From the IMG/VR virus record IMGVR_UViG_3300008266_000264, positions 1-41,146 of that record: a stretch of 41,146 nt of DNA, one strand, 5' to 3'. The number at the start of each line of letters is the position of its first letter. Positions within the stretch are counted from its first letter, which is position 1. Shown here piece after piece: positions 27,934-34,013 of the stretch. Both the position numbers and the translations under genes were made by a program. The notes beneath the pieces were generated by a model. That model was not told the origin of the DNA. It saw nothing but the letters and a program-made list of their open reading frames with translations, and did no database searches. This DNA is from a virus.

Positions 27934-28007
27934 TAGCAACGTCATGGAATCGAACCAAGTTATGCGGGCTTATGAGACCCGTGAGATACCTTACCTCCCA
28001 CCTGCTA
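27934..28007 (-). tRNA. tRNA-Met-like gene, anticodon CAT
   Basis: On the minus strand a 74-base cloverleaf-like segment has: anticodon stem CGGGT/GCCCG with loop CTCATAA, D-arm stem GAG/CTC with GG in the loop, T-arm with TTCGATT loop and a GG/CC-based stem (one T-T mismatch), and acceptor halves TAGCAG/TTGCTA (five Watson-Crick pairs plus G-T, then a G-G mismatch). Two extra bases (AC) lie between T-stem and acceptor, and no CCA is encoded. The anticodon sits at the canonical positions 34-36. The 5' half overlaps the last 17 bases of the preceding gene. It may be a working phage tRNA-Met (or Ile after lysidine modification of C34), or a decaying one. Confidence 0.6.
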
Positions 28008-28242
28008 TTTTTTTAAATATTCTGTTATATAAACTTTCTTTTTTTAATGACACTTCTAAAACAATGTCACCAGGAAAAGTATAATCTCTCCCTGGCTTCA
28101 TTACTTTTTTATTACCTAAATTATCTATACCTAAAACATCAAACTCAACATCTTTCATTGTTATGTTACCACTAGGTATTACATTATATGGTTTGTTTTT
28201 GTCTTTGCTATTTTTTTTATAGCCTGTTTTAGATATATTCAT
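27991..28242 (-). CDS. Small phage protein of unknown function
   Basis: 83 residues: a polar lysine-rich start, then SGNITMKDVEFDVLGIDNLG and PGRDYTFPGDIVLEVSLKKE, a small beta domain, and a basic amphipathic end (LYNRIFKKIAGGR). I recall similar 'GIDNLGN..PG.DY.FPGD' proteins in phages of Bacteroidota but no function. Its stop codon falls in the D-loop of the tRNA-like gene, so gene and tRNA share 17 bases; the last five codons are constrained by the acceptor stem. The start lies two bases after the previous stop. Confidence 0.65.
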   Translation of the reverse strand: MNISKTGYKKNSKDKNKPYNVIPSGNITMKDVEFDVLGIDNLGNKKVMKPGRDYTFPGDIVLEVSLKKESLYNRIFKKIAGGR

Positions 28243-28244
28243 AA

Positions 28245-28754
28245 TTATCTAGTTGTAATTCTTCCTCTGTTTTTCATAGATTGAATTTGTTCCGGAGTGC
28301 TAGGGGCTGTTCTTCCAGATCCTAAATTTGCAAATCCTGCATTTTTACTAGCTTGAGACGTTTTAATCTTATTTGCTCTTTCAACATCTTTTACTAATTT
28401 TTCAGCTTCTGCACCTCCTGTTGGAGAAGTTGGATTCCATTGAACACTTTTCACAAGTCCTCCTTTAGTGTCTCGTTCTTCAAGAAACCCACCTACTTTT
28501 TTTGTAGTGTGAATTGCAGGATTACTTTTTGCAACACCAGATTGTGGGTCTAAAGAAATTTGTTGACCTTTTTCAATATTTTCTTTACCTTTATTAGACT
28601 CAATAGCTTTATTAAATTTATCAACAGCTGTTGTGTGCTTTTTTGTATATTCAAAATCAAGTTGCTTCATTGGAGAACAACTCATTAACGTTGGAGGAAG
28701 ACCTCTTCCTGTTTTAGGCATAGATCCTCTGCCTGGTGTTTGTTTGTAAGCCAT
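28245..28754 (-). CDS. Basic, low-complexity phage protein, unknown
   Basis: 169 residues, rich in Lys, Gly, Ser, Thr and Pro, predicted mostly disordered. N-terminal motif RGLPPTLMSCSPMKQLDFEY; the 'SPMKQ' phrase recurs in small proteins of Bacteroidota phages (memory). The middle has GGFLEERDTKGGLVKSVQWN and the end is basic (MKNRGRITTR). No catalytic residues or membrane segments. It may be a virion-associated or nucleic-acid-binding protein; this is a guess from charge. It is the first gene after the exported-protein gene, with a polyA/T leader. Confidence 0.6.
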   Translation of the reverse strand: MAYKQTPGRGSMPKTGRGLPPTLMSCSPMKQLDFEYTKKHTTAVDKFNKAIESNKGKENIEKGQQISLDPQSGVAKSNPAIHTTKKVGGFLEERDTKGGLVKSVQWNPTSPTGGAEAEKLVKDVERANKIKTSQASKNAGFANLGSGRTAPSTPEQIQSMKNRGRITTR

Positions 28755-28764
28755 TTTTTTTGTT

Positions 28765-29121
28765 TTAATTGTTTAGTTTTCTTTTATATATTAACGTGCC
28801 AGAATGTTTTGATACAACATCTTCTACCATAGTATCATTATTTAAAAAAACAACTTTACCAACCGCTGCCCAATTATTAGGAGCATAATATGTTTCCATA
28901 TAAAGAGCTCCTTCGTGAATTTTATATGACAGAACATCAATTGGTTCATTGATTTCTTTTAATATAATAGTTATTTTTAATTCTTTTTTATTCACAATCT
29001 TAAATTCAACATTGTGAAATTCTGTTTCCCAATTACCTTCTAAAAATTTAGGTGTTAATTTTTGAGCATTAACAAATGAAAAAGCCAATAATAATACTAA
29101 TGTTAATAATAAATTTTTCAT
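28765..29121 (-). CDS. Exported protein with Bacteroidota-type signal peptide
   Basis: 118 residues. Residues 1-19 (MKNLLLTLVLLLAFSFVNA) are a classic type I signal peptide, with cleavage expected before Gln20; 'A|Q' is typical of Bacteroidota exported proteins. The mature part is ~99 residues, beta-rich (FLEGNWETEF, FKIVNKKELKITIILKE, ALYMETYY, GKVVFLNNDTMVEDVV), resembling small lipocalin-like or 'META-like' host periplasmic proteins. No cysteines in the mature part, so no lipoprotein or disulfides. A phage gene for a periplasmic protein next to lysis-related genes suggests an action on the host envelope or on superinfecting phages; unproven. Confidence 0.7.
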   Translation of the reverse strand: MKNLLLTLVLLLAFSFVNAQKLTPKFLEGNWETEFHNVEFKIVNKKELKITIILKEINEPIDVLSYKIHEGALYMETYYAPNNWAAVGKVVFLNNDTMVEDVVSKHSGTLIYKRKLNN

Positions 29122-29162
29122 AATAAATTAAATTAAAGTTATAATATTATTATTACGCAAAT

Positions 29163-29477
29163 TTATTGTTTTTTATAAGCTTCCATCTCCCATGGTAGGT
29201 TTTTGGCACCCTCATTCATATTAGAGCGAGAGTACCTTTTTCCTTTCCAATAAACATTGTTTTCATCGTATCCTAAATCGCCTCTTTTTATTTGATCTAC
29301 ATGTACCATCTCATGTTCAACCGTTTTATTCTTTTTTAGCTCAATAGGAGATACATTCTTATTTATTAGTATTGTACCATTTGATTGCGCCATTCCGAGA
29401 ATATTGTCATCCATGTCCTTACTATATATTGGCGTATTATGCATATTATAAGGAGGACCTGACATTTTAAATGCCAT
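29163..29477 (-). CDS. Small HExxH metalloprotease-like protein
   Basis: 104 residues. VEHEMVHVDQ gives His55-Glu56 and His59, the zincin motif, and LPWEMEAYK near the end offers Glu97 or Glu99 as a third ligand, at about the spacing of gluzincin-type enzymes. Between them is YDENNVYWKGKRYSR, a short beta hairpin. There is no signal peptide, so it acts in the cytoplasm or virion. I recall similar small 'HEMVHVDQ' proteins in marine phages but not a proven function. Candidate roles are prohead maturation or cleavage of a host protein. Gap to the next gene is six bases. Confidence 0.65.
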   Translation of the reverse strand: MAFKMSGPPYNMHNTPIYSKDMDDNILGMAQSNGTILINKNVSPIELKKNKTVEHEMVHVDQIKRGDLGYDENNVYWKGKRYSRSNMNEGAKNLPWEMEAYKKQ

Positions 29478-29483
29478 GCTTAT

Positions 29484-29753
29484 TTAGCATTTTTTCATTT
29501 TAGCAACAGGTAACTTTTTTTTAGCCATACCTTTTTTCTGCATAACCGGAGTCGTTGATGTTTTTGTTTTAACAGCTACATTTTTGCCTCCTGGCTTTGG
29601 CTCAGGCGTTGTTGTTTTTGTTGCAGTAGTTGCTGCTGTAGAAGCAGGTGATGCTTTTTTTGCTTTAGCTGCTGCTCTTCTTCCTTGAGCTTTAGACCCA
29701 GATTGCACTTTTGACCTAACTTCACTTATTACTTCTTGTGCTACGTTTCTCAT
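29484..29753 (-). CDS. Lysine/alanine-rich basic protein
   Basis: 89 residues. A helical start (VAQEVISEVRSKVQSGSKAQ), then an Ala/Lys/Thr/Pro low-complexity region (KAKKASPASTAATTATKTTT) and a basic end KKKLPVAKMKKC. Histone H1-like composition, so it may bind DNA or RNA, or be carried in the virion. No recognisable domain; assignment is by composition only. It precedes the metalloprotease-like gene by six bases. Confidence 0.55.
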   Translation of the reverse strand: MRNVAQEVISEVRSKVQSGSKAQGRRAAAKAKKASPASTAATTATKTTTPEPKPGGKNVAVKTKTSTTPVMQKKGMAKKKLPVAKMKKC

Positions 29754-29773
29754 CTTATTTATATTTTTAATAT

Positions 29774-29941
29774 TTATTTTTTATTTTTTATCTTGTTTTC
29801 AAAATGACTATGTATTTTAATAATAGTATAACCAATAGAAAGCATAAGTAAAATTATTTTTAATATTGGCTCAATGGCTGTTAATGATAAAGAAAAAGCT
29901 ATTATATTTAAGCCATATAGTCTAATGTCTTCTACTCCCAT
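29774..29941 (-). CDS. Two-TM small membrane protein, holin-like
   Basis: 55 residues. The ATG at 29941 overlaps the previous stop (TAATG), giving good support for translation. Two hydrophobic segments (about residues 8-22, GLNIIAFSLSLTAIE, and 25-41, PILKIILLMLSIGYTII) are separated by a short turn with a glutamate, and the C-terminus is basic (KIHSHFENKIKNKK). Size, two helices and charged tail fit class II holins or antiholins. Another holin-like protein lies in the lysis cassette at 34013, so this could be an antiholin, a second holin, or an unrelated membrane peptide. Confidence 0.7.
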   Translation of the reverse strand: MGVEDIRLYGLNIIAFSLSLTAIEPILKIILLMLSIGYTIIKIHSHFENKIKNKK

Positions 29942-30156
29942 TACATTCTACATTTTGCTCGTTGTGTAATAGGCGAAGAGTCATATTTGCATCCAGCAAG
30001 TTTTATTTTCATTCCGTTCTTACCACTACTAGATCCTTCTCCTTTAGGGTAATTAGTCATATCTAATGGTCCATCCCACAAATGATTTAATCCAGAAACA
30101 CCTGGTTTTTCCATTTTAATTAAGTGAGGTTCTTTTTCGTTATTAATGAATTTCAT
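29941..30156 (-). CDS. Small basic phage protein, unknown
   Basis: 71 residues with the text KMEKPGVSGLNHLWDGPLDM, GEGSSSGKNGMKIKLAGCKY and a basic tail (QRAKCRM). Two cysteines near the end. Glycine/serine-rich centre suggests disorder. The stop is joined to the start of the two-TM protein. No family recognised. Confidence 0.55.
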   Translation of the reverse strand: MKFINNEKEPHLIKMEKPGVSGLNHLWDGPLDMTNYPKGEGSSSGKNGMKIKLAGCKYDSSPITQRAKCRM

Positions 30157-30173
30157 AATTTTTTAATTTATAA

Positions 30174-30461
30174 TTAGTAGGTTAGTTTATTCATTTGTGT
30201 AGGACTAATAGCTCTATCATAAGTTCCTTCCATTGGTACACCAAAAGCACCAGTCATTGTAGCTTGAGCATTTGGATTAAATGTTACAGGAGCACCACTT
30301 GGTTTTATACCTGGATTAAATGACTTAGGCGTTGGTGGTGTAATAGGAGTAATAGGAGAACTCATATCTGTAACAGTCGGAGTGCTTGGCGTTATTGTTG
30401 GATTATTTATAGCCGCACTAGGGTTACTCACAGGATTCATTAATTTACTACTGTATCTCAT
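30174..30461 (-). CDS. Proline/threonine-rich small protein, unknown
   Basis: 95 residues, dominated by Pro, Thr, Asn and Ser (NNPTITPSTPTVTDMSSPIT, then PITPPTPKSFNPGIKPSG), so likely unfolded or extended; the end (GAFGVPMEGTYDRAISPTQM) is less repetitive. Its start overlaps the stop of the winged-helix-like gene by four bases (ATGA), which supports it being a real gene. A virion-linked or linker protein is conceivable. No function assigned. Confidence 0.55.
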   Translation of the reverse strand: MRYSSKLMNPVSNPSAAINNPTITPSTPTVTDMSSPITPITPPTPKSFNPGIKPSGAPVTFNPNAQATMTGAFGVPMEGTYDRAISPTQMNKLTY

Positions 30462-30904
30462 CTTGTTTTATCTTTGTTTAAATTATTTATTGCTGTTCGT
30501 AATACAATATCAGTATATGTATTATTTTTCATTATTTTATTACTTCTTGCTGTTGTTGGAATATCCTCTTCTCCAAGCATAATTCGGTACATTCTATTTA
30601 TTAGTTGTTTGCACTTGAAAGAAACTTTATATATGTTATATTTCTGGGTTGTATGGTTTCTATTTCTCCATACTACTATCCATCCTTCTTTTAACAAATT
30701 GTTCCAGCGCCTATTATCCCAACTATATGCGTATGTACCTATCTTATAATCTTGCTTGGTAAAATATTCCATGCAATCAAAATATACTAATAATTCTAAA
30801 TCAGCATCTGTAAGATCATAATTTCTACAAGCCCATTTACGTATTACTCTATAATGCTTTAATATCCCAAGATCCTTTATATCTTTTGCTTCTAGTTTTC
30901 TCAT
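30458..30904 (-). CDS. Winged-helix-like DNA-binding protein candidate
   Basis: 148 residues. Residues ~18-80 read as three helices and a wing: HYRVIRKWACRNYDLTDADL, ELLVYFDCMEYFTKQDY, then YSWDNRRWNNLLKEGWIVVW and YNIYKVSFKCKQLINRMY. That is the layout of MarR-like winged helices (helix, recognition helix, beta wing). It overlaps groES by four bases at its start and the next gene by four at its end, so it is coupled to the chaperonin genes. It is the only candidate transcription regulator in the window; it may control late genes. A small-terminase role is a less likely alternative because it is far from TerL. Confidence 0.6.
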   Translation of the reverse strand: MRKLEAKDIKDLGILKHYRVIRKWACRNYDLTDADLELLVYFDCMEYFTKQDYKIGTYAYSWDNRRWNNLLKEGWIVVWRNRNHTTQKYNIYKVSFKCKQLINRMYRIMLGEEDIPTTARSNKIMKNNTYTDIVLRTAINNLNKDKTR

Positions 30905-31161
30905 AGAACTATTACAACATCCTGCAATCTTATAACCTGGTAATCGTTTCCTTCGAACTCTATTCCATGACCCGCAGCCTTATCATAGTAAATAACATCT
31001 GCTTGCTTTATACATTTAATATCATCACTTACTGAAACTACAATAGCTTCTTTATATCGGATGTTTTCTTTATCTTTTTCTTTTAATAATAATCCGTTTT
31101 CTGTTTTTGATAATCCTACCTTCTTAGGTAAAATTATAATGTTATTACCTATTGCCTTCAT
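30901..31161 (-). CDS. groES: GroES co-chaperonin, single domain
   Basis: 86 residues, close to the usual ~95. Pattern: AIGNNIIILPKK, mobile loop with GLLLKEK (LLL in place of IVL, residues ~23-26), then YKEAIVVSVSDDIK, VIYYDKAAGHGIEFEGNDYQ and the closing strand IRLQDVVIVL. The roof loop and end strand match GroES. The start lies 17 bases inside the groEL end, so the two are translated together in the order groEL-groES, the reverse of the bacterial operon. It caps the phage or host GroEL. The loop hydrophobic triplet differs from typical bacterial sequence, perhaps tuned to the phage GroEL. Confidence 0.8.
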   Translation of the reverse strand: MKAIGNNIIILPKKVGLSKTENGLLLKEKDKENIRYKEAIVVSVSDDIKCIKQADVIYYDKAAGHGIEFEGNDYQVIRLQDVVIVL

Positions 31162-32707
31162 TGATTCTTAAATTATTAATTACACAATCAGTTGACAATA
31201 TTGTAATAGCTACAGATGCTGCATTTTGTAATGCGCTTTTTGTAACAGATAAAGGATCTATAATTCCTGCTTCAATCATATTAACTACTTCTCCTGTTAT
31301 TGCATTTAATCCGGATCCTTCTAAGCGATTATCTTTATAATCTGGTATATCAATACCTGCGTTAGTTAATATTGTCTTAAACGGAGCCTTAATAGCTTCT
31401 AACAACACATCTCCTCCATTTTTAATAACTTCAATTTTATTAGAAGCATCTAAAAGAGCAATTCCTCCTCCAGGAACAATACCCTCTTTGATTGCGGCTT
31501 TAGTTGCGCAAATCGCGTCTTCAACTCTATCTGCTTTTTCTTTTAATTCAATATCAGAACCAGCGCCAACTTTCACTACTGCTACTTTGGCAGATAATCT
31601 AGCAAGTCTTCTTTCTAATCTGATTACTTCTCCTGGTTGTAGGTTGCCTTCTAACTGTGATTTTAATTCATTAATTAAAGTTTGAACTTCATCCGTAGTT
31701 TCTCCTACATGTAATATGGTTTCTGTATCGTTAGTTATTGACTTTAAACAACTACCTAAACAGCTTATATCTATAAGATCCATATCATCACCAAGATCTT
31801 CATTTATAATAGTAGCGCCTGTTAACAATGCCAAATCAGATAATGTATCTTTTTTGCTTACGCCATAAGTTGGTGCATTGATAACATTTACTTTTATATT
31901 TCCTTTCACTTTATTCATTGCCAGAGCAGTTAAAACAGTTTGCTCCATATCTGCAATTATAAGCAAAGGTTTATTTGCTTTTATAACGTATTCTAAAACC
32001 GATTGTATTTGCCTTATTGTTTCAACTGGAGATTCAACAAGTAATACTAATGGATTTTCTAATTCAGCAACTCTCTTGTTTGGATTAGTAATAAAATGTG
32101 AATTTACTAAGCCTTTATCATATTGAACACCATCAATAACTTCTATTTCAGTTTCTGCATTTGGTGATGTTTCCATCATAACTATTCCCGTTTCACCAAC
32201 AGCTCTAAAAGCATCCGCAATAATTTTACCTAAGTTAGCATCATTGTTTGCTGATATAGTAGCAATGTTATCTATCATATCTCCAGTCACTGGTACTTTA
32301 ATAGATTCTAAATATGCAACAACTTGTTCTACTGTTGATTCAATACCTTCTTTTAATTCTCTTTGACTTAATGAATCCTGAGCTGCATAAGCTTTTTCTA
32401 AAATTGCATGAGCTAATACCGTAGCGGTTGTTGTTCCATCTCCTGCTTCCTTAACCGTTTTTCTAGCAGCTTCTTTCAAAAGTCTTGCTCCCATATTTTC
32501 TACGGGATCTAATAATGTAATACTATCCGCAACTGTAACACCATCTTTTGTGATTAGTGGTCTACCCTTACTATCTTCTAGCATTACACATTTTCCACCA
32601 GCACCTAACGTTGAACTAACAGCTTTTGTAAGTTTCTCGATACCAGCAAAAACATTATTCCTAGCTTCTTTGCCAAAGCTAAGATTCTTTACTATTTCAT
32701 CACTCAT
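31145..32707 (-). CDS. groEL: GroEL chaperonin, phage-encoded
   Basis: 520 residues against ~545 in bacteria. Equatorial ATP site: KGRPLITKDGVTVAD, AGDGTTTAT (Asp90, matching E. coli Asp87), and VEDAICATKAAI with Asp397 (E. coli Asp398) followed by GIVPGGGIALL. Apical domain is present (YDKGLVNSHFITNP, KPLLIIAD) but its substrate-binding helices are strongly diverged. The C-terminus ends INNLRINEGNR with no GGM tail, which is the main reason for the shorter length. It should assemble as a 14-mer and fold phage proteins with ATP. Leader is pure A/T. It lies downstream of the lysis genes with a 57-base gap. Confidence 0.93.
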   Translation of the reverse strand: MSDEIVKNLSFGKEARNNVFAGIEKLTKAVSSTLGAGGKCVMLEDSKGRPLITKDGVTVADSITLLDPVENMGARLLKEAARKTVKEAGDGTTTATVLAHAILEKAYAAQDSLSQRELKEGIESTVEQVVAYLESIKVPVTGDMIDNIATISANNDANLGKIIADAFRAVGETGIVMMETSPNAETEIEVIDGVQYDKGLVNSHFITNPNKRVAELENPLVLLVESPVETIRQIQSVLEYVIKANKPLLIIADMEQTVLTALAMNKVKGNIKVNVINAPTYGVSKKDTLSDLALLTGATIINEDLGDDMDLIDISCLGSCLKSITNDTETILHVGETTDEVQTLINELKSQLEGNLQPGEVIRLERRLARLSAKVAVVKVGAGSDIELKEKADRVEDAICATKAAIKEGIVPGGGIALLDASNKIEVIKNGGDVLLEAIKAPFKTILTNAGIDIPDYKDNRLEGSGLNAITGEVVNMIEAGIIDPLSVTKSALQNAASVAITILSTDCVINNLRINEGNR

Positions 32708-32764
32708 AATTTAATTGAATTTAATTTAATATATATATTACCTGTTTTAAGCGAAATTTACATA

Positions 32765-33193
32765 TTATATACTTCTTAATTGAAAGTGCATCCCATCTTT
32801 CCTAGTCCATACTCCACCCCATTCAAAACCACAATCCGTAAAGCACTTTACTAATCTAGGTGACATAGTAGGTTCTTTACCTAAACCATTCCAAGCAGCA
32901 TTTATATCTATGGCTATTCCCCAAGAATGCAAAGACATTGACTTCAATCCTCTTTTTCTTCTAACGTTAAAACAACCGTCCCATGTTTTTAGTTCCTCTA
33001 TTAAGCCTCTATCTTTTATGTTAGAGAAAGCTTGCATTAACGGCCCTATCATTAACTTATTACAATACAGTCTTTTTGGAATAACACCTAATTCTAAATG
33101 TGTAGGTACATCCCATAAAGTCATATACTTTAATTCATTAGTTGGAATCGTTGGATCTCCCCATTTTTTTAAACATTCTGCACTTGTTACCAT
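32765..33193 (-). CDS. Endolysin, M15 family peptidase
   Basis: 142 residues. Zinc site of the M15 (VanY/L-Ala-D-Glu peptidase) fold: SLHSWGIAIDIN with His89 and Asp96, and GGVWTRKDGMHFQL with His136; Glu124 in GFEWGG is the likely general base region. Such phage enzymes cut the peptide part of peptidoglycan. It has no signal peptide, so release depends on a holin; a holin-like and a spanin-like gene lie immediately upstream. The domain occupies the whole protein, with no separate wall-binding module, as usual for phages of Gram-negative hosts. Confidence 0.85.
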   Translation of the reverse strand: MVTSAECLKKWGDPTIPTNELKYMTLWDVPTHLELGVIPKRLYCNKLMIGPLMQAFSNIKDRGLIEELKTWDGCFNVRRKRGLKSMSLHSWGIAIDINAAWNGLGKEPTMSPRLVKCFTDCGFEWGGVWTRKDGMHFQLRSI

Positions 33194-33199
33194 TACTTA

Positions 33200-33820
33200 T
33201 TATTTTTTATTTAATTTAATTTTCCAATATGTTCCTACACCAAAAGTAAAACTTCCATCAAAATTTATCCCCACGTTTGCTTGATATATTCGATCTTTTT
33301 TATCCTTATATACTAATCCTGGAGTTATTGCTTGCAAAGCAGTTGTATTACCGAATACATTTCCTCCTACATAAAGTTGACGCCTTGGCTTTTCTTTTTC
33401 TACTGTAGTAATTGTTTTTGTTATATAAGGTATTTTATAATCTTTTACGTAAGTTCTTTTACCATATAACTTATTAATCCAAACCGTATCTTTAACTACT
33501 ATTGATCCAAGACTATCTAGTTTCAATGTATCAACATAAACTCTTTTAGTTAAATGTTCTTTTAAAAGATCTTGAAATCTTGCTTTACAGGTATCTAAAG
33601 TTTCTCCTGGCGTATATTCAGGTTTATCAATAGGCACATATTCTGTATGTATTACTTTTACATCTTTTGTAATAGTATCATGAATATGCTTATAAACGGT
33701 ATCTGTTTTGATTGTCGTTTGCTCTTCCGCTGAACCAAAAATACCATCACATGATCTCTGTAATAATATAATTGCAACCAATGCAACAATAACTAAATAT
33801 AACAATCTATTCTTAACCAT
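33200..33820 (-). CDS. Spanin-like envelope protein (inner-membrane anchor, outer-membrane-like beta end)
   Basis: 206 residues from the ATG at 33820, which overlaps the holin-like gene end by eight bases; an upstream ATG at 33889 would add 23 residues inside that gene and is less likely. Residues 5-22 (RLLYLVIVALVAIILLQ) are a transmembrane anchor. A long extended beta/coil region with repeated TDTVYKHIHDTITKDVK-type phrases follows, and the last ~45 residues alternate like outer-membrane strands (YVGGNVFG, YQANVGINFDGSFTFGVGTY). Position between holin and endolysin and this two-ended layout suggest a protein joining inner and outer membranes for final lysis. This is inference; no known spanin family recognised. 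Confidence 0.65.
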   Translation of the reverse strand: MVKNRLLYLVIVALVAIILLQRSCDGIFGSAEEQTTIKTDTVYKHIHDTITKDVKVIHTEYVPIDKPEYTPGETLDTCKARFQDLLKEHLTKRVYVDTLKLDSLGSIVVKDTVWINKLYGKRTYVKDYKIPYITKTITTVEKEKPRRQLYVGGNVFGNTTALQAITPGLVYKDKKDRIYQANVGINFDGSFTFGVGTYWKIKLNKK

Positions 33821-34013
33821 TTGATTTAGCTTTAAATAAACGTTCAACAATATTAGTAACACCTTCAATCGTAATATAAGATGTACCAATTATAACCCAA
33901 TCAGTTGAAGTTATAACTCCAGAGAATAATCCAACGGAAGCTACAACAAAAACCGTTAACTTACGACTCACCCATTTATTTAGGAATAAATCTATTTTTT
34001 CTTTTCTACTCAT
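33813..34013 (-). CDS. Holin-like small membrane protein
   Basis: 66 residues. Basic start (SRKEKIDLFLNKWVSRKLT), hydrophobic segment VFVVASVGLFSGVI, a polar turn with Thr-Asp-Trp, second hydrophobic segment VIIGTSYITIEGVTNIV, and a basic end (RLFKAKSNG). Two-TM holin topology. The start is joined to the stop of the preceding fibre-like gene (TAATG), and the end overlaps the spanin-like gene, followed by the endolysin, the standard lysis cassette. It would form the inner-membrane holes that release the M15 endolysin. Confidence 0.75.
   Translation of the reverse strand: MSRKEKIDLFLNKWVSRKLTVFVVASVGLFSGVITSTDWVIIGTSYITIEGVTNIVERLFKAKSNG

Noticed and set aside
27908-27958. Upstream start (27958) for the 84-residue coiled-coil gene
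   Set aside because: It would begin inside the tRNA-like gene and adds residues unlike the rest; the ATG at 27907 has the typical A/T leader.
33821-33889. Longer start (33889) for the spanin-like gene
   Set aside because: It would overlap most of the end of the holin-like gene; the ATG at 33820 gives a normal transmembrane start and a short overlap.
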